Shown: in pieces, positions 23,960 through 33,471 of the stretch
How positions within the stretch are numbered: position 1 is the first letter of the stretch
Layout of the letters: each line of letters starts with the position of its first letter
Position numbers and translations under genes: made by a program
The notes under the pieces: generated by a model
What the model was told of the DNA's origin: nothing
Database searches by the model: none
Seen by the model: only the letters and a program-made list of their open reading frames with translations
Assembly: GCF_900604965.1 (NCBI RefSeq)
Contig: NZ_UWPD01000001.1
Location: forward strand, 698,642-762,641
Source of the DNA: Gordonibacter sp. Marseille-P4307
Lineage (GTDB): Bacteria > Actinomycetota > Coriobacteriia > Coriobacteriales > Eggerthellaceae
DNA: 64,000 bases
Reading direction: 5' to 3'

Positions 23960-25843
23960 ATGCGCTGTTGCGCTCAAGAAGGCTCGTCGGCCCATATCGC
24001 GCTTCGACGTGCCGTTTCCCTTGTCATCGCCTGGGCGCTTGCCTTTTCTTCGATCTCCCTTTCCTTTGCCGAACAAGGCACGCTTTCGCCCGGATCCGGC
24101 GAAAGCGGGCAACCGGTTGAGGATCCGGCTCCCAAGGTTGCCAACGTCGTCATAGTTTTGCGCAATACCAATACCGATCTTGGATCCGCGCTCAACCCGA
24201 ACCATACCGTGAAGGAGATCACCGCTAAGGGCGGAACGCTCGAGCTGGACAGCCTTATGTACTGGACGACGGGCGATGAGTCGCGCAACCACCCTTCGGT
24301 CGAGTGGTTTACAAGCGATCCATCCATAGCCACCGTGTACGGGGGCGTGGTGAGCGCCAAGAAGAACGGCACGGTATACGTCTGCGCGCGCGTGAGCGCG
24401 AACACCGATGGAGGGCAGCCTATAACGGCATCCGCTCAGATCGAGGTCAAGGGCCAAGACGATGCCCGTTACGTGACCGCGCTGCGCATCATATCCCCCG
24501 ACGGGCGAGATGTGACGAACGAAAACTACGAGTGGGAAGAATCGTACTCTACAGCAAAAGCGCAGTTCAATGCCGAAATAGATGTATTCGATCCGTCTTC
24601 TGGCTCTTCGACCACTTACTCGACCGTCCAGGGTTCTCTCTCATCTCAGGCACCTGACCTGGGAGATCTTTCGTGGTCGCTTACCGACGCGAGCCTTGGG
24701 GCAGTTGATCCGACGACAGGTTTGTTCCGTCCGCGATCCTCGACGGTCGTGGGGCTTCAGGTGCTCTCCCTCGCTGGGTTTTCGGGCTCTGTCGTCTCGG
24801 CTGTGACTTCGGTGCGCTGCAAAGAGCCGGGGGAGATTCAGCGCAACGGGTTCAATCCCCAGGAAACGTTCACCATCAAGGCGTATTACGAGGAGCATCC
24901 CTACGATGTCTACGGAGACGAGGCTCTCGCTGTAGACAAGACCTACTCGCTTGCCGACATGGAGGGGCTGGCCACGATGCGCGCCACCTACACCGCGTTC
25001 AACTCGTCTGATTACTACACGATGACGGGTCGGGGCGTCCCCCTTGAAAGCCTGCTTGTGAACGCGGGGATCAAACCGAGCGATATCAAAACGTTCGCAT
25101 TCGGAACCGGGGATTGGCCGGTGGGAGAGAACCGCCCGGTCACCGCCGATTTCGTTTTGGGAACGCGCTACTACTACCCCAACATCGATCTCGGTTCGGA
25201 TGTGAGGTTTTCCGGGGCGATCCCCGTCGAGCCGATGATCGCAGTCGAGAGCAACGAGCGCAAAGGCGGCAGCACCGACCCCGATTCCAAGATCGACATC
25301 GGAACGCGCTTTCGCCTGCTGTTTGGCTCGACTCCTGCAGGCGGCAGTACGTCTTACCAGATCAAATGGATAAATACGCTGTACGTCGTGTTGAAAGGCG
25401 CTCCTCCTTCGGAGCCGGGTAAGGGTCCCGGCATAGGCGGCGGCTCCCAAAACCCTGGCGGCGAAACGTCTGGGTCCGGATCGCCTGACGGACGATCAGG
25501 GTCTGACCTCGGTTCGGGTGTGCGGGGTATAGGCGGATCGTCTTCGCTCACCACGGTCGAGTCCGCCGGAGGCGATGAGCTTGCCAAGCAGGCTGCCGAG
25601 GGGTCTTTCGATGCGCAAGGGGACGTCGCCGGATCGGCTGCACCGCAAGGTGGGTCCGTCTCCCGCGTCTACCAGGTGAGCCTTGAGGATGCCGACGCTT
25701 CAACGGTGAGCGATGTGGTGGCTGCGCATCCCTTGAGGGCCTGGATCGCGCCGTCTGCCTCTTTGTTTCTCGTGATTGGATGCACCCGCATGGGTTGGTG
25801 GTATCGGCGTCAAACCCCGCGCTTCCGGGCGCGGGCGGTTTAG
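23960..25843 (+). CDS. Secreted surface protein with Ig-like domain and C-terminal membrane anchor
   Basis: A 627-aa exported protein. A signal peptide (residues 1-38, ending near SFAEQG) is followed by a Big_2-like Ig domain (about 65-165, core VEWFTSDPSIATVYGGVVSA), a second beta-rich region (170-290), a module of about 180 residues (303-480) with the motif GRGVPLESLLVNAGI, and a Gly/Ser/Pro linker (481-565). A hydrophobic helix at about 594-612 and an Arg-rich tail (WYRRQTPRFRARAV) would anchor it in the membrane. The 303-480 module resembles the C-terminus of the CWB2 protein two genes downstream. The next gene starts 17 nt later. I infer a ligand-capture role from the neighbouring importer genes. 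Confidence 0.75.
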   Translation: MRCCAQEGSSAHIALRRAVSLVIAWALAFSSISLSFAEQGTLSPGSGESGQPVEDPAPKVANVVIVLRNTNTDLGSALNPNHTVKEITAKGGTLELDSLMYWTTGDESRNHPSVEWFTSDPSIATVYGGVVSAKKNGTVYVCARVSANTDGGQPITASAQIEVKGQDDARYVTALRIISPDGRDVTNENYEWEESYSTAKAQFNAEIDVFDPSSGSSTTYSTVQGSLSSQAPDLGDLSWSLTDASLGAVDPTTGLFRPRSSTVVGLQVLSLAGFSGSVVSAVTSVRCKEPGEIQRNGFNPQETFTIKAYYEEHPYDVYGDEALAVDKTYSLADMEGLATMRATYTAFNSSDYYTMTGRGVPLESLLVNAGIKPSDIKTFAFGTGDWPVGENRPVTADFVLGTRYYYPNIDLGSDVRFSGAIPVEPMIAVESNERKGGSTDPDSKIDIGTRFRLLFGSTPAGGSTSYQIKWINTLYVVLKGAPPSEPGKGPGIGGGSQNPGGETSGSGSPDGRSGSDLGSGVRGIGGSSSLTTVESAGGDELAKQAAEGSFDAQGDVAGSAAPQGGSVSRVYQVSLEDADASTVSDVVAAHPLRAWIAPSASLFLVIGCTRMGWWYRRQTPRFRARAV

Positions 25844-25859
25844 TGAGGAGTTGAGGGAG

Positions 25860-28800
25860 ATGAGGGAATCCCGAGGTCGGCATGCGCGTCAGGACGAGCG
25901 CGTCCCGAAAAGCTTGCGGAAAGGCAAGCGCGCTGCGGCGACTGTCGCGGCCGCGGTTGCCCTCGCCGTTTGCATCCCGGCAGTGTGGGGATTCGCCGCG
26001 AACGTGATCCCTCAGTACGGATGGTACACTTCCGACCCCTCGGCAGACACGTTCGTTATCACGAATGCGGGGGAATGGAAGGCGCTTTCGGCGCTAGTGA
26101 ACGGTAAGGCCGATACCAATGGAGACGGGCGCCACGATTCTGCGGATGCGCCTGCCCAAACGTTCGAGGGCAAAACGGTGCGCCTCGCCGCCAATCTGAA
26201 CTTTCTCGGCGCGCCCGTCGAGCCTCTCGGAGGCCGCGATGGTACGCGGTTCGACGGTGCGCTTGACGGCGACGGCCACACCGTGATGGACGCGACTATC
26301 GACGCCGGCTCTTCAACCGAGAACATTGGCTTGATCGGCGAAGCGGGCCCCGCTTCTTCGATTGCCAACCTTGCCGTTTCGTCGAGCGTGTCCGTGAAGG
26401 TGTCGGTGGGCAAGGACGGCTCCCTCATCCGCAATGTGGGAGCGATCGTCGGCAAGACCGCAGGGTCGGTATCGAAGTGCTCGAGCAGCGCTTCGATCGA
26501 AGTCGCAAGCGGCGTCTCTCCTACCGCTCTGATGAAATTCCCTATCATGAACGTGGGCGGTCTCGTCGGCCAGGGGCTGGGCGACGTCGTTTCATGCGTG
26601 CATGCCGGTTCGCTTTCGGTGTCCGAAACCGGTTCCCCTTTGGCCGAGCTCGATCAGGCATCCATTGCGCTTAACATCGGCGGTGTGATCGGCAGTGCCG
26701 GTGAGGTGGACACTTCGGTGGACAGCGCTGCCGCCTCGATGCACGGAGAGGTGCGCGGCTGTTCCAACGCGGGCTCGATGCGGGTTCATACGCCCAGCCA
26801 GAACGGGCTCGATCGGTTCGGTCAGGTAAGTTATGCGCAGTCGTCGAACGTCGGCGGCATTGCCGGGTACAGTCGCGCGAGCATCTATGGTTGCTCCAAC
26901 GAGGGCGATATCGACGCCGAGCGCGCAGCGGGTGTGGCGGGAATCGTCGGATCCGAGCGCGCGCGCATTACCTCTCTGTCGTTTAACGGCAACTACTCCG
27001 AGGTGTCAAGCGACGATGGGAGGCAAGCCGACCCCATCGTCGTGGACGGGTGTTCGAACGCAGGTTCGGTGAAGGGTTTCGCCTTTGCGGCCGGCATCGC
27101 CGGACGGGCCGGATCCTACACCGCCATAAACGGCTGCGTGAATCGGGAAGATGCCTGGATCGCGGCGGTTCGCTGGAACAAGCCCTTCCCTGCGGGCATC
27201 GTCGGATCATCGAGCGGGAAAGTTACCTACTGCGCGAACGCGGGCAAAGTCGTGTCTGCCCGTATATTCGAATTCGGGGAGAACGGGGCGGCTCCGAAGT
27301 ATACGACGAGCGGGGGGTACTTTGCTTCGGGAATCGCGGGCAACCTCACGCATTTCATGGACAAGGAGGGCGTTCGCACGTCCCCGCTTCCCGAGATGTA
27401 CGGCTGCTATAACGTGGGCAGCGTTATGGCTCAGCAGAATATGCGCCAACGTGCGCTTGTGGGGGATAATTCGGGTATCGTCCATGATTGCCTAGCCCTT
27501 CAGGGTTGCGTGTCCACGGGAAGACTCGTATACGGCGACGGTCCGGGTGATACCGAGACCTCGGGCGGTACATCGTGGAACTGCCGCTTTGCAACGTCCG
27601 ACGAGTTGAAGGGCGTCGTCGAGCTGTCCGATTCGCAGGGAGCGAACAGCGTTTCGTGGCTCAACGAGAACATGGACGCGTCTGGCGGGACGACCTTCTG
27701 GGTGAAGGCACCCTCCTGGTATCCGGTTCTGAACTCCGCCGTAGACTGGGATCCGCTTGACATCTCGACGGCGACGGCTTCGCTCGAATCGAATGCCAGC
27801 TATACGGGCATCGAGTCGGTCCCGCGTGTGAAGGTGGTTTCTGCAAATGGTTCCGTCTTGCGGCAAAACGTCGACTATCTGGTAGTTCCTCAGGATGGGG
27901 CCGTCGAGGTATCTGGCGGTTCCGCTCCCTACGAAGCGACGGTTCAGGGTATCGGGAACTACTCCGGCACGCTGGCGAACAAGGTTTCCTACGGTATCGA
28001 TGCGGGCGATCTTGCCGTTTGCACGGTAACAGTCGATTCCAAGGTGTTCAATGCCGCTTGGCAGAAACCGGCCGATAACGGCGTGCGCGTGCTCAACGCG
28101 GCGGGCGGGGTGGTCGACCCGTCCGAGTACACCTTCAGGCTCGATCCCGACGACCAGCATGTCAAGGACGGGCAGGCGCAGCGAGCCGGGAAGTACAAGG
28201 TCATCGTCAGCGCCTCTGCCACATCAACCCATTTCGTCGGCACCAATAAAGAGGGGGTCTTCCCCATCAAGGTTGCCCAGATCTCGTGTCCCAAAGATGA
28301 TAAGGGAGGTAATTTCGCGCGGCCGACCAAGGTTTCGGCGGGCGGTGTCACCTACGATTGGTTCAGTTCCACCCTCAATCCGAATACCGAACCACAAAAG
28401 CTCAAAACTTTCGAGTATACGGGGCATCCCATCCTTCCGAAGGTCGAAGGCGTCGTTTTGACGGGTTCCACGGTCGAGGGTTCGGTCGATTTGGTCGAGG
28501 GGACCGATTACAGGGTGCTGTACGGTGCTCAGGTAGGCGACGACCCTACGCAGACCAACGCTACGACGAACAGCGGCGTTAAGGGAGGCTCGTCTGTGGG
28601 CTACGTCACCGTGCGCTACGTTGCGGGAGGGAATTACGGAAACTACGAGGTTATGCGCTTCCGCGTGGTGGACACGCCTGCGAAAAACGATCTCTCTCAG
28701 GCCGATGTTGCGGGCGACGGGGACGTTGTGTTCGAAGAGGGCGTCGATCAGTACCGCCCCATCAGCCTCAGCTTCGCCGGCTCCAAGCTCGAAGAGGGAG

Positions 28801-30485
28801 CCGACTATTCGATCGAGTACCGCAACAACGACAAGCCCGGCACGGCGTCGTTCACGGTAACCGCGCTTCCCGACAGCGAGTTCACCGGGTCTCTATCCGG
28901 GGAGTTCAAAATCCTAGCCGAAGATCCCTACGTTTTGGATTACTCCTTCGACGAGGCGAGCAAGACAGCCTCGGTCACTGGCTTGCGGTACCGGGGCACC
29001 AAGGATTCGTTCGATCTGGTTATCCCCGACAAGGTCGAACGAGGGGGCACCGTCTATGCGGTGACGTCTATCGCCGAGGGGGCTTTCGGGTCGTCTAACG
29101 TGAACAAAGTTCCCGAAGATGCGGGCAAGATCGCGTCGGTTTCGATTCCGGCATCCGTAGAGTCCGTCGGCGCGTATGCGTTTTGCTCGGCCAACCTTGC
29201 CGGCGGGCCGGTATCCGGTCTGTCGAAGGTGACGTTTGCCGAAGGTTCTCGCCTCAAGGTGATCGGGAAGGGGGCGTTCGAGAAAACCTCGATCGAAAAC
29301 CTTACCATTCCCGCTTCGGTTGCCTCGATCGAGGAAGCGGCGTTTGCGAAGAACGAGAAGCTCTCGTCGGTCACGTTCTTGTCGGTCGACCCGGTCGCGC
29401 CGACGTTTTCAACCAAGGCCTTTGCGGGTACGACCGGGGTTAAAGCCCGGGTGAGCGTCAAGGCGACAGGGCTCATCAGAGCTCTCGAGCCGCTGGTTGC
29501 GAATCAATCGTGGAAGATCGACGTAATCGATGGCCCCCAGGACCAGGGCTGGAAGCGCTTGGCGGGAGCTACCGCGCTCGACACGATGAACGAGATCGCG
29601 ACCGAGGCGTTCGATTCGGCCGATACCGTGATTATTGCACGGGCAGATGGGTTTCATGATGCGCTGTCCGCAAGTGCGCTTGCGGGTGTCTTCAAGGCCC
29701 CCATCCTCATGACCGATACCTATGATCTATCAGAGCAGACTGCGTCCGTCATCAGGCGGTTGCGTCCGAATCGTGCCATCATCTGCGGTGGTGAGGCGGC
29801 TGTTTCCGATCGGGTGGGGTCTCGGATCACGGCACTGGGGGTCGATCGCGTCGATCGCGTGGCTGGATCTGACGCCGTCGAGACCGCCAATGCCATTTCG
29901 CGCGAAGTTCGTGCGAGCGCCCAGGGAGCGTCTTCGTCTCGCACGTTCGTGGTCGCCACGAGCAGCGGCTTTCACGATGCTCTATCCTCGGCTCCCTATG
30001 CCTATGCCACGGGTTCGCCTATTTTTCTAGCGAACCCGTGGAACGGGGCTCTCGATGACACGACGCTGGCGGCAATCAAGGAGGGCGGGTTCACGCGCGC
30101 GGTGATCGCGGGCGGTACCGCCGCTGTTGATGGGCGGGTCGAGGACCAGATCAGGGTCCTGGGCATTTCCGACGTCGTGCGAAAAGCCGGGCCGTCGGCT
30201 TACGAGACCTCGGTCGAGCTTGCTGCCTGGGCCTGCTCCGAGGGCCTGTCGGCCAACAGGATGGGCGTCGCTACGGCCAAGGGATACTACGACGCGCTAA
30301 CCGGGGCCGCTTTATGCGGAAAGTTCGGATCCGTTCTGATCCTGGCCGACGAGGGGTATGATTCCTATGCCATCGAGCGCTTCGTCGCCTTGCACAGCGC
30401 TGAAATATCGCGCGGATACATCTTTGGCGGTACGGCCGCCGTTGCTTCGTCGGTTCAGTCCGATCTTGAGGCGGCGACGAGCTGA
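25860..30485 (+). CDS. Giant CWB2-anchored surface protein with GLUG-like and BspA-like repeats
   Basis: A 1541-aa exported protein. A basic signal peptide (about 1-48) leads to a region (about 80-550) with at least five GLUG-like repeats of the form GGIxGxxxxxxxxCxNxGxV. Residues about 640-1045 hold tandem beta-sandwich domains with G-x-G-N-Y-x-G-T motifs. Residues about 1067-1180 are BspA-like leucine-rich repeats (SIPASVESVGAYAF, TIPASVASIEEAAF). The last 312 residues are three CWB2 repeats, recognisable by WKRLAGATALDTM, RAIICGGEAAVSD and RAVIAGGTAAVDG. CWB2 repeats bind anionic wall polymers. I chose the ATG at 25860, after GAGGAG; an upstream in-frame ATG overlaps the previous gene. Adhesin or ligand-display roles are possible. 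Confidence 0.83.
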   Translation: MRESRGRHARQDERVPKSLRKGKRAAATVAAAVALAVCIPAVWGFAANVIPQYGWYTSDPSADTFVITNAGEWKALSALVNGKADTNGDGRHDSADAPAQTFEGKTVRLAANLNFLGAPVEPLGGRDGTRFDGALDGDGHTVMDATIDAGSSTENIGLIGEAGPASSIANLAVSSSVSVKVSVGKDGSLIRNVGAIVGKTAGSVSKCSSSASIEVASGVSPTALMKFPIMNVGGLVGQGLGDVVSCVHAGSLSVSETGSPLAELDQASIALNIGGVIGSAGEVDTSVDSAAASMHGEVRGCSNAGSMRVHTPSQNGLDRFGQVSYAQSSNVGGIAGYSRASIYGCSNEGDIDAERAAGVAGIVGSERARITSLSFNGNYSEVSSDDGRQADPIVVDGCSNAGSVKGFAFAAGIAGRAGSYTAINGCVNREDAWIAAVRWNKPFPAGIVGSSSGKVTYCANAGKVVSARIFEFGENGAAPKYTTSGGYFASGIAGNLTHFMDKEGVRTSPLPEMYGCYNVGSVMAQQNMRQRALVGDNSGIVHDCLALQGCVSTGRLVYGDGPGDTETSGGTSWNCRFATSDELKGVVELSDSQGANSVSWLNENMDASGGTTFWVKAPSWYPVLNSAVDWDPLDISTATASLESNASYTGIESVPRVKVVSANGSVLRQNVDYLVVPQDGAVEVSGGSAPYEATVQGIGNYSGTLANKVSYGIDAGDLAVCTVTVDSKVFNAAWQKPADNGVRVLNAAGGVVDPSEYTFRLDPDDQHVKDGQAQRAGKYKVIVSASATSTHFVGTNKEGVFPIKVAQISCPKDDKGGNFARPTKVSAGGVTYDWFSSTLNPNTEPQKLKTFEYTGHPILPKVEGVVLTGSTVEGSVDLVEGTDYRVLYGAQVGDDPTQTNATTNSGVKGGSSVGYVTVRYVAGGNYGNYEVMRFRVVDTPAKNDLSQADVAGDGDVVFEEGVDQYRPISLSFAGSKLEEGADYSIEYRNNDKPGTASFTVTALPDSEFTGSLSGEFKILAEDPYVLDYSFDEASKTASVTGLRYRGTKDSFDLVIPDKVERGGTVYAVTSIAEGAFGSSNVNKVPEDAGKIASVSIPASVESVGAYAFCSANLAGGPVSGLSKVTFAEGSRLKVIGKGAFEKTSIENLTIPASVASIEEAAFAKNEKLSSVTFLSVDPVAPTFSTKAFAGTTGVKARVSVKATGLIRALEPLVANQSWKIDVIDGPQDQGWKRLAGATALDTMNEIATEAFDSADTVIIARADGFHDALSASALAGVFKAPILMTDTYDLSEQTASVIRRLRPNRAIICGGEAAVSDRVGSRITALGVDRVDRVAGSDAVETANAISREVRASAQGASSSRTFVVATSSGFHDALSSAPYAYATGSPIFLANPWNGALDDTTLAAIKEGGFTRAVIAGGTAAVDGRVEDQIRVLGISDVVRKAGPSAYETSVELAAWACSEGLSANRMGVATAKGYYDALTGAALCGKFGSVLILADEGYDSYAIERFVALHSAEISRGYIFGGTAAVASSVQSDLEAATS

Positions 30486-30500
30486 CACTCAGCTGTTTTT
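30480..30500 (+). terminator. Weak terminator after the giant surface protein
   Basis: AGCTGA, including the stop codon, pairs with TCAGCT around a CAC loop and is followed by GTTTTT. The stem is only 6 bp, so read-through into the next gene is likely. Confidence 0.5.
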
Positions 30501-30552
30501 CCTGCGATGTGCAGGTTATGCAGATAATGGAAGCTTTACGGAAGGAGAAGGA

Positions 30553-32160
30553 ATGTACAAGAAGGCAACATCGTTGCGCGGCCGCATAGCAGGTGCGGTC
30601 TGTGCGCTGGCGATGGGTGCGTGCGTTTGGGGCGTTGCGTCGCCTGCGCAGGCATACGCAGATGACGAGGTGTTCTCTGACACCTGGGAGCGCCTTGCGG
30701 GTCCCATCGCGTTGGATACGATGAAAGAGATCGCCAACGAGGGATGGAGCGAGGGTTCGGAGTACGCCGTGGTCGCTACGGCCGACGGGTACTGGGATGC
30801 GCTTTCTGCGAGTGCTGTGGCGGGGCTTCACAACGCTCCGATCCTCATGACCTCGACCAAGTCTCTGTCCGATCAGACGAAGGCGGCGCTTGCCGATCTC
30901 AAGGTCAAGAAGGTTATCCTGTGCGGCGGCGAGGCGGCTGTCTCCGATGACGTGAAAAAGCAGATCGAGGCGATGAACATCTCGGTCGAACGCGTGTCGG
31001 GAGCCGATGCGATCGAAACTTCCGTCAAGTTGGCGGACAAGCTGGGAGACGAGCACGGCGAGACCTGTCTGATAGCTACGAACGCCACGTTCCAGGATGC
31101 GCTGGCATGCGCTCCGTGCGCCTACACGCACACGGGTGCGGTGTATCTGGCAGACGGTTCGACTTTGAAGCTCACCGACCAGGCGCTTGAGTCTATCAAG
31201 GCAGCGGGTTACAAAAAGGCGGTCATCGCAGGCGGCACCGCAGCTTTGTCCGATGAGGTGGAAAAGCAGCTCAAGGGCATCGGCGTCACTCCGGTGCGCA
31301 AAGGCGGGGCGACGTGCTACGAGACCGCGACCGAGCTTGCTTTGGGCTTCGAGCTTGAGTACGACATGGGTCTTTCGAATATGGGGGTTGCCACCGGCCA
31401 GGGTTTCCATGACGCTCTTGCCGGTGCGGCCCTGTGCGGCAAGAAGGGCTCCGTGCTTGTTCTGGCTGACGAGCGCAACTCCGAGGCGGCTTTGAAGTAC
31501 CTGGGTAAGGACGCTCAGTCCGTCGTCATTCACGGGTACATCTTCGGCGGCGAGGCTGCTGTTGAGAAAGAAGTCAAGGACGAGATCAATAAAAAGGCTC
31601 CGTTCTTCAAGGTGTACCGCACCACCCGCGCCGGCGAGTTCACTTCTGCCCTTTTGAACAAGGCTGATTTCATGGGGCTCAAGTCGGACAGCACGGCTCC
31701 CCAGTCCGGTATGTATTACAAGAACGGCGGTTGGAACGTGACGACGGCAGCGACCTATGTCACGCTGGACGATCTGTTCAAGGCGGCCGGCGAGGCCTTC
31801 GCCACTGCGTGGAAACCCGGTGCCACACTTGTCTATGAAGGAAAGGGAAGTACCCGCACTCAGAGACACACGTTCGAGGAGGTGACGGGTGGTAAGTTCT
31901 TCCCTAAAACCGTGAAGGGCGAAGGTGTCGTTGATGGCGCGGTCGGCGTGGTTCCGTGTCTTTCGCTGACGTTTGCCAAGGGAGCGGTTGCCGAGGGTTC
32001 GACTGCGGGAGACGCCCAGGCGGCCAACGTGGCCAAGGCGAACGACAAGGCAAGCCCCACGATCCTGTTCGGCATTTCCGATCAGGAGGCGACGTCTAAC
32101 GATGCTGCAGGCATGAAATACTGGAACAACGTGCGTGAGCTGACCATCGAGGTAGCGTAA
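30553..32160 (+). CDS. CWB2-anchored surface protein with a C-terminal module
   Basis: A 535-aa exported protein. The signal peptide (1-36) ends in SPAQAYA. Three CWB2 repeats (about 38-355) follow, with WERLAGPIALDTMKEIA, KVILCGGEAAVSDD and KAVIAGGTAALSDE. The C-terminal module (about 356-535) shares with the first surface protein a buried-Ser/Thr then D/E-x-L-L/F-x-x-AG motif and an ending of the form LLFG...KWINTLYV (here ILFG...KYWNNVREL). The ATG at 30553 follows GAAGGAGAAGG, a strong site. The N-terminal wall anchor and C-terminal module suggest it presents that module to a ligand. It is followed by two large hairpins and the importer genes. Confidence 0.82.
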   Translation: MYKKATSLRGRIAGAVCALAMGACVWGVASPAQAYADDEVFSDTWERLAGPIALDTMKEIANEGWSEGSEYAVVATADGYWDALSASAVAGLHNAPILMTSTKSLSDQTKAALADLKVKKVILCGGEAAVSDDVKKQIEAMNISVERVSGADAIETSVKLADKLGDEHGETCLIATNATFQDALACAPCAYTHTGAVYLADGSTLKLTDQALESIKAAGYKKAVIAGGTAALSDEVEKQLKGIGVTPVRKGGATCYETATELALGFELEYDMGLSNMGVATGQGFHDALAGAALCGKKGSVLVLADERNSEAALKYLGKDAQSVVIHGYIFGGEAAVEKEVKDEINKKAPFFKVYRTTRAGEFTSALLNKADFMGLKSDSTAPQSGMYYKNGGWNVTTAATYVTLDDLFKAAGEAFATAWKPGATLVYEGKGSTRTQRHTFEEVTGGKFFPKTVKGEGVVDGAVGVVPCLSLTFAKGAVAEGSTAGDAQAANVAKANDKASPTILFGISDQEATSNDAAGMKYWNNVRELTIEVA

Positions 32161-32176
32161 CGAGCGCATGAGGTCA

Positions 32177-32256
32177 AAGGCCCGCGCCGTTTTTCGGCGC
32201 GGGCCCGCTTGAGACAAAGCTCGCGAGTGCCGTCTTTACAAGACGCCGCTCGCGAA
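32177..32256 (+). promoter_or_regulatory. Two tandem strong hairpins before the importer genes
   Basis: GGCCCGCGCCG and CGGCGCGGGCC (32177-32203) form a perfect 11-bp stem with a TTTTT loop. Then TCGCGAGTGCCGTCTT and AAGACGCCGCTCGCGA (about 32220-32255) form a 16-bp imperfect stem with a 3-nt loop. Neither is followed by a clear T run on the + strand. They may mark a 3' end, an RNA processing site or differential expression between surface protein and importer genes. Confidence 0.5.
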
Positions 32257-32289
32257 CCTTGTCGAGGGAACGGATGTGAGAGGGGAGCT

Positions 32290-33465
32290 ATGAGCCTGAT
32301 TGAGCGACGTTTCGTCGGAGGGGCGCCGTCCGTTTTCGGCGCGCAGATGACCCGACGCGGCTTCATTCGGGTTGCCGGGGCGGCAACGCTGGCGGGAGCA
32401 GCGGCTCTGACGACGACGGGTTGTCGATCGAAGGAGGGCGATGCGTTTTTCCGCGGCGAGCGCGAGATCGTGGACGACGCGGGCAGGAAAGTGGTCATCC
32501 CCGTTCCCGACAAGCTCCAGCGGATCTATTACACGAGTGCTTTGGCTCAGGTGTGGGTGTTCACGCTCGACCCCTCGAAGCAGGGCGGTGTGAGCTTCCG
32601 CTTCACACCCGAGGAACTGCGCTACCTTCCCGAAGGAACCGATAAGCTTATGTACATGGGATCGCTTTCGGGCGGCGGCGAGCTTGATCGTGAGCAGCTT
32701 CTCGCCCAGGATATCCAGCTGATCTTCTCCATAAGCGGCATCGCTCTTACGGCTTCCGACATATCCACCGCCAACGATCTCCAGAAATCGACCGGCATCC
32801 CCGTGGTGTGCGTGGACGGGTCGTTCGAAAACGTTGCGAACGCATACCGCTTCGTCGGGGATATCATGGGGGCGGGCGATCGCGCCGAGGAGATTGCAAG
32901 CTATCTCGAAGGAATCTACAAAGATGTGACCGGTGCGCTATCGGGCGTGCGCGACGAAGACCGGGTGAGTCTGTACTACGCAGAAGGCCCGTTCGGCCTG
33001 GCCACCGAACCCGATGTATCGCAGCATGCCCTCACGTTCGAGGTCGCGAGGGCGCGCAACGTAGCGGCGGTCGAGGCGGTTTCCGGTATCGGCATGTCGT
33101 CGGTCTCGCTCGAGTCGGTGATCGCGTGGGATCCCGAAGTGATCGTGGCTTGGGATGACGTGATCAGGGGTGGAGCCGATGAGATCATCCGCACCGATCC
33201 CGCCTGGGCTACCATCCGAGCCGTCCGCGAAGGGCGCGTGTACACGATGCCCAATGCGCCCTTCGCGTGGTGCGACCGCCCTCCTGGGGTCAACCGCTTT
33301 TTGGGAATACAGTGGGTGGCGAACATGCTGTACCCCGATCTGTACCCGGTCGACATGCTCGAAGAGACCAAGGAGTTCTACCGCAGGCTCTACTGGGTCG
33401 ATATTGGCGATGACGATGCCCGCGCCCTCCTGGGAAACAGCTATCCTCCGTACCGAAAGGCGTAA
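32290..33465 (+). CDS. Metallophore/heme/corrinoid ABC transporter binding lipoprotein (BtuF/FepB-like)
   Basis: A 391-aa class III substrate-binding protein. The N-terminus has a twin-arginine motif TRRGFIRVAG (22-31) and a lipobox ending in TTGC (Cys45), so it should be exported by Tat and lipidated. The mature part has the two-lobed fold: DDAGRKVVIP (start of lobe 1), YMGSLSGGGELDREQLLAQDIQLIF, and lobe 2 with LESVIAWDPEVIVAW and the WCDRPPGVNRFLGIQW region. These are typical of iron-siderophore, heme or cobalamin binders. The ligand cannot be decided. The ATG at 32290 follows AGGGGAG. It leads a tight operon with channel, permease and ATPase genes. Confidence 0.88.
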   Translation: MSLIERRFVGGAPSVFGAQMTRRGFIRVAGAATLAGAAALTTTGCRSKEGDAFFRGEREIVDDAGRKVVIPVPDKLQRIYYTSALAQVWVFTLDPSKQGGVSFRFTPEELRYLPEGTDKLMYMGSLSGGGELDREQLLAQDIQLIFSISGIALTASDISTANDLQKSTGIPVVCVDGSFENVANAYRFVGDIMGAGDRAEEIASYLEGIYKDVTGALSGVRDEDRVSLYYAEGPFGLATEPDVSQHALTFEVARARNVAAVEAVSGIGMSSVSLESVIAWDPEVIVAWDDVIRGGADEIIRTDPAWATIRAVREGRVYTMPNAPFAWCDRPPGVNRFLGIQWVANMLYPDLYPVDMLEETKEFYRRLYWVDIGDDDARALLGNSYPPYRKA

Positions 33466-33471
33466 CCACCG

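Noticed and set aside
30271-32217. 648-aa open frame on the minus strand
   Set aside because: It is antisense to CWB2 repeats, whose codon pattern leaves the opposite frame open; no ribosome site or recognisable domain.
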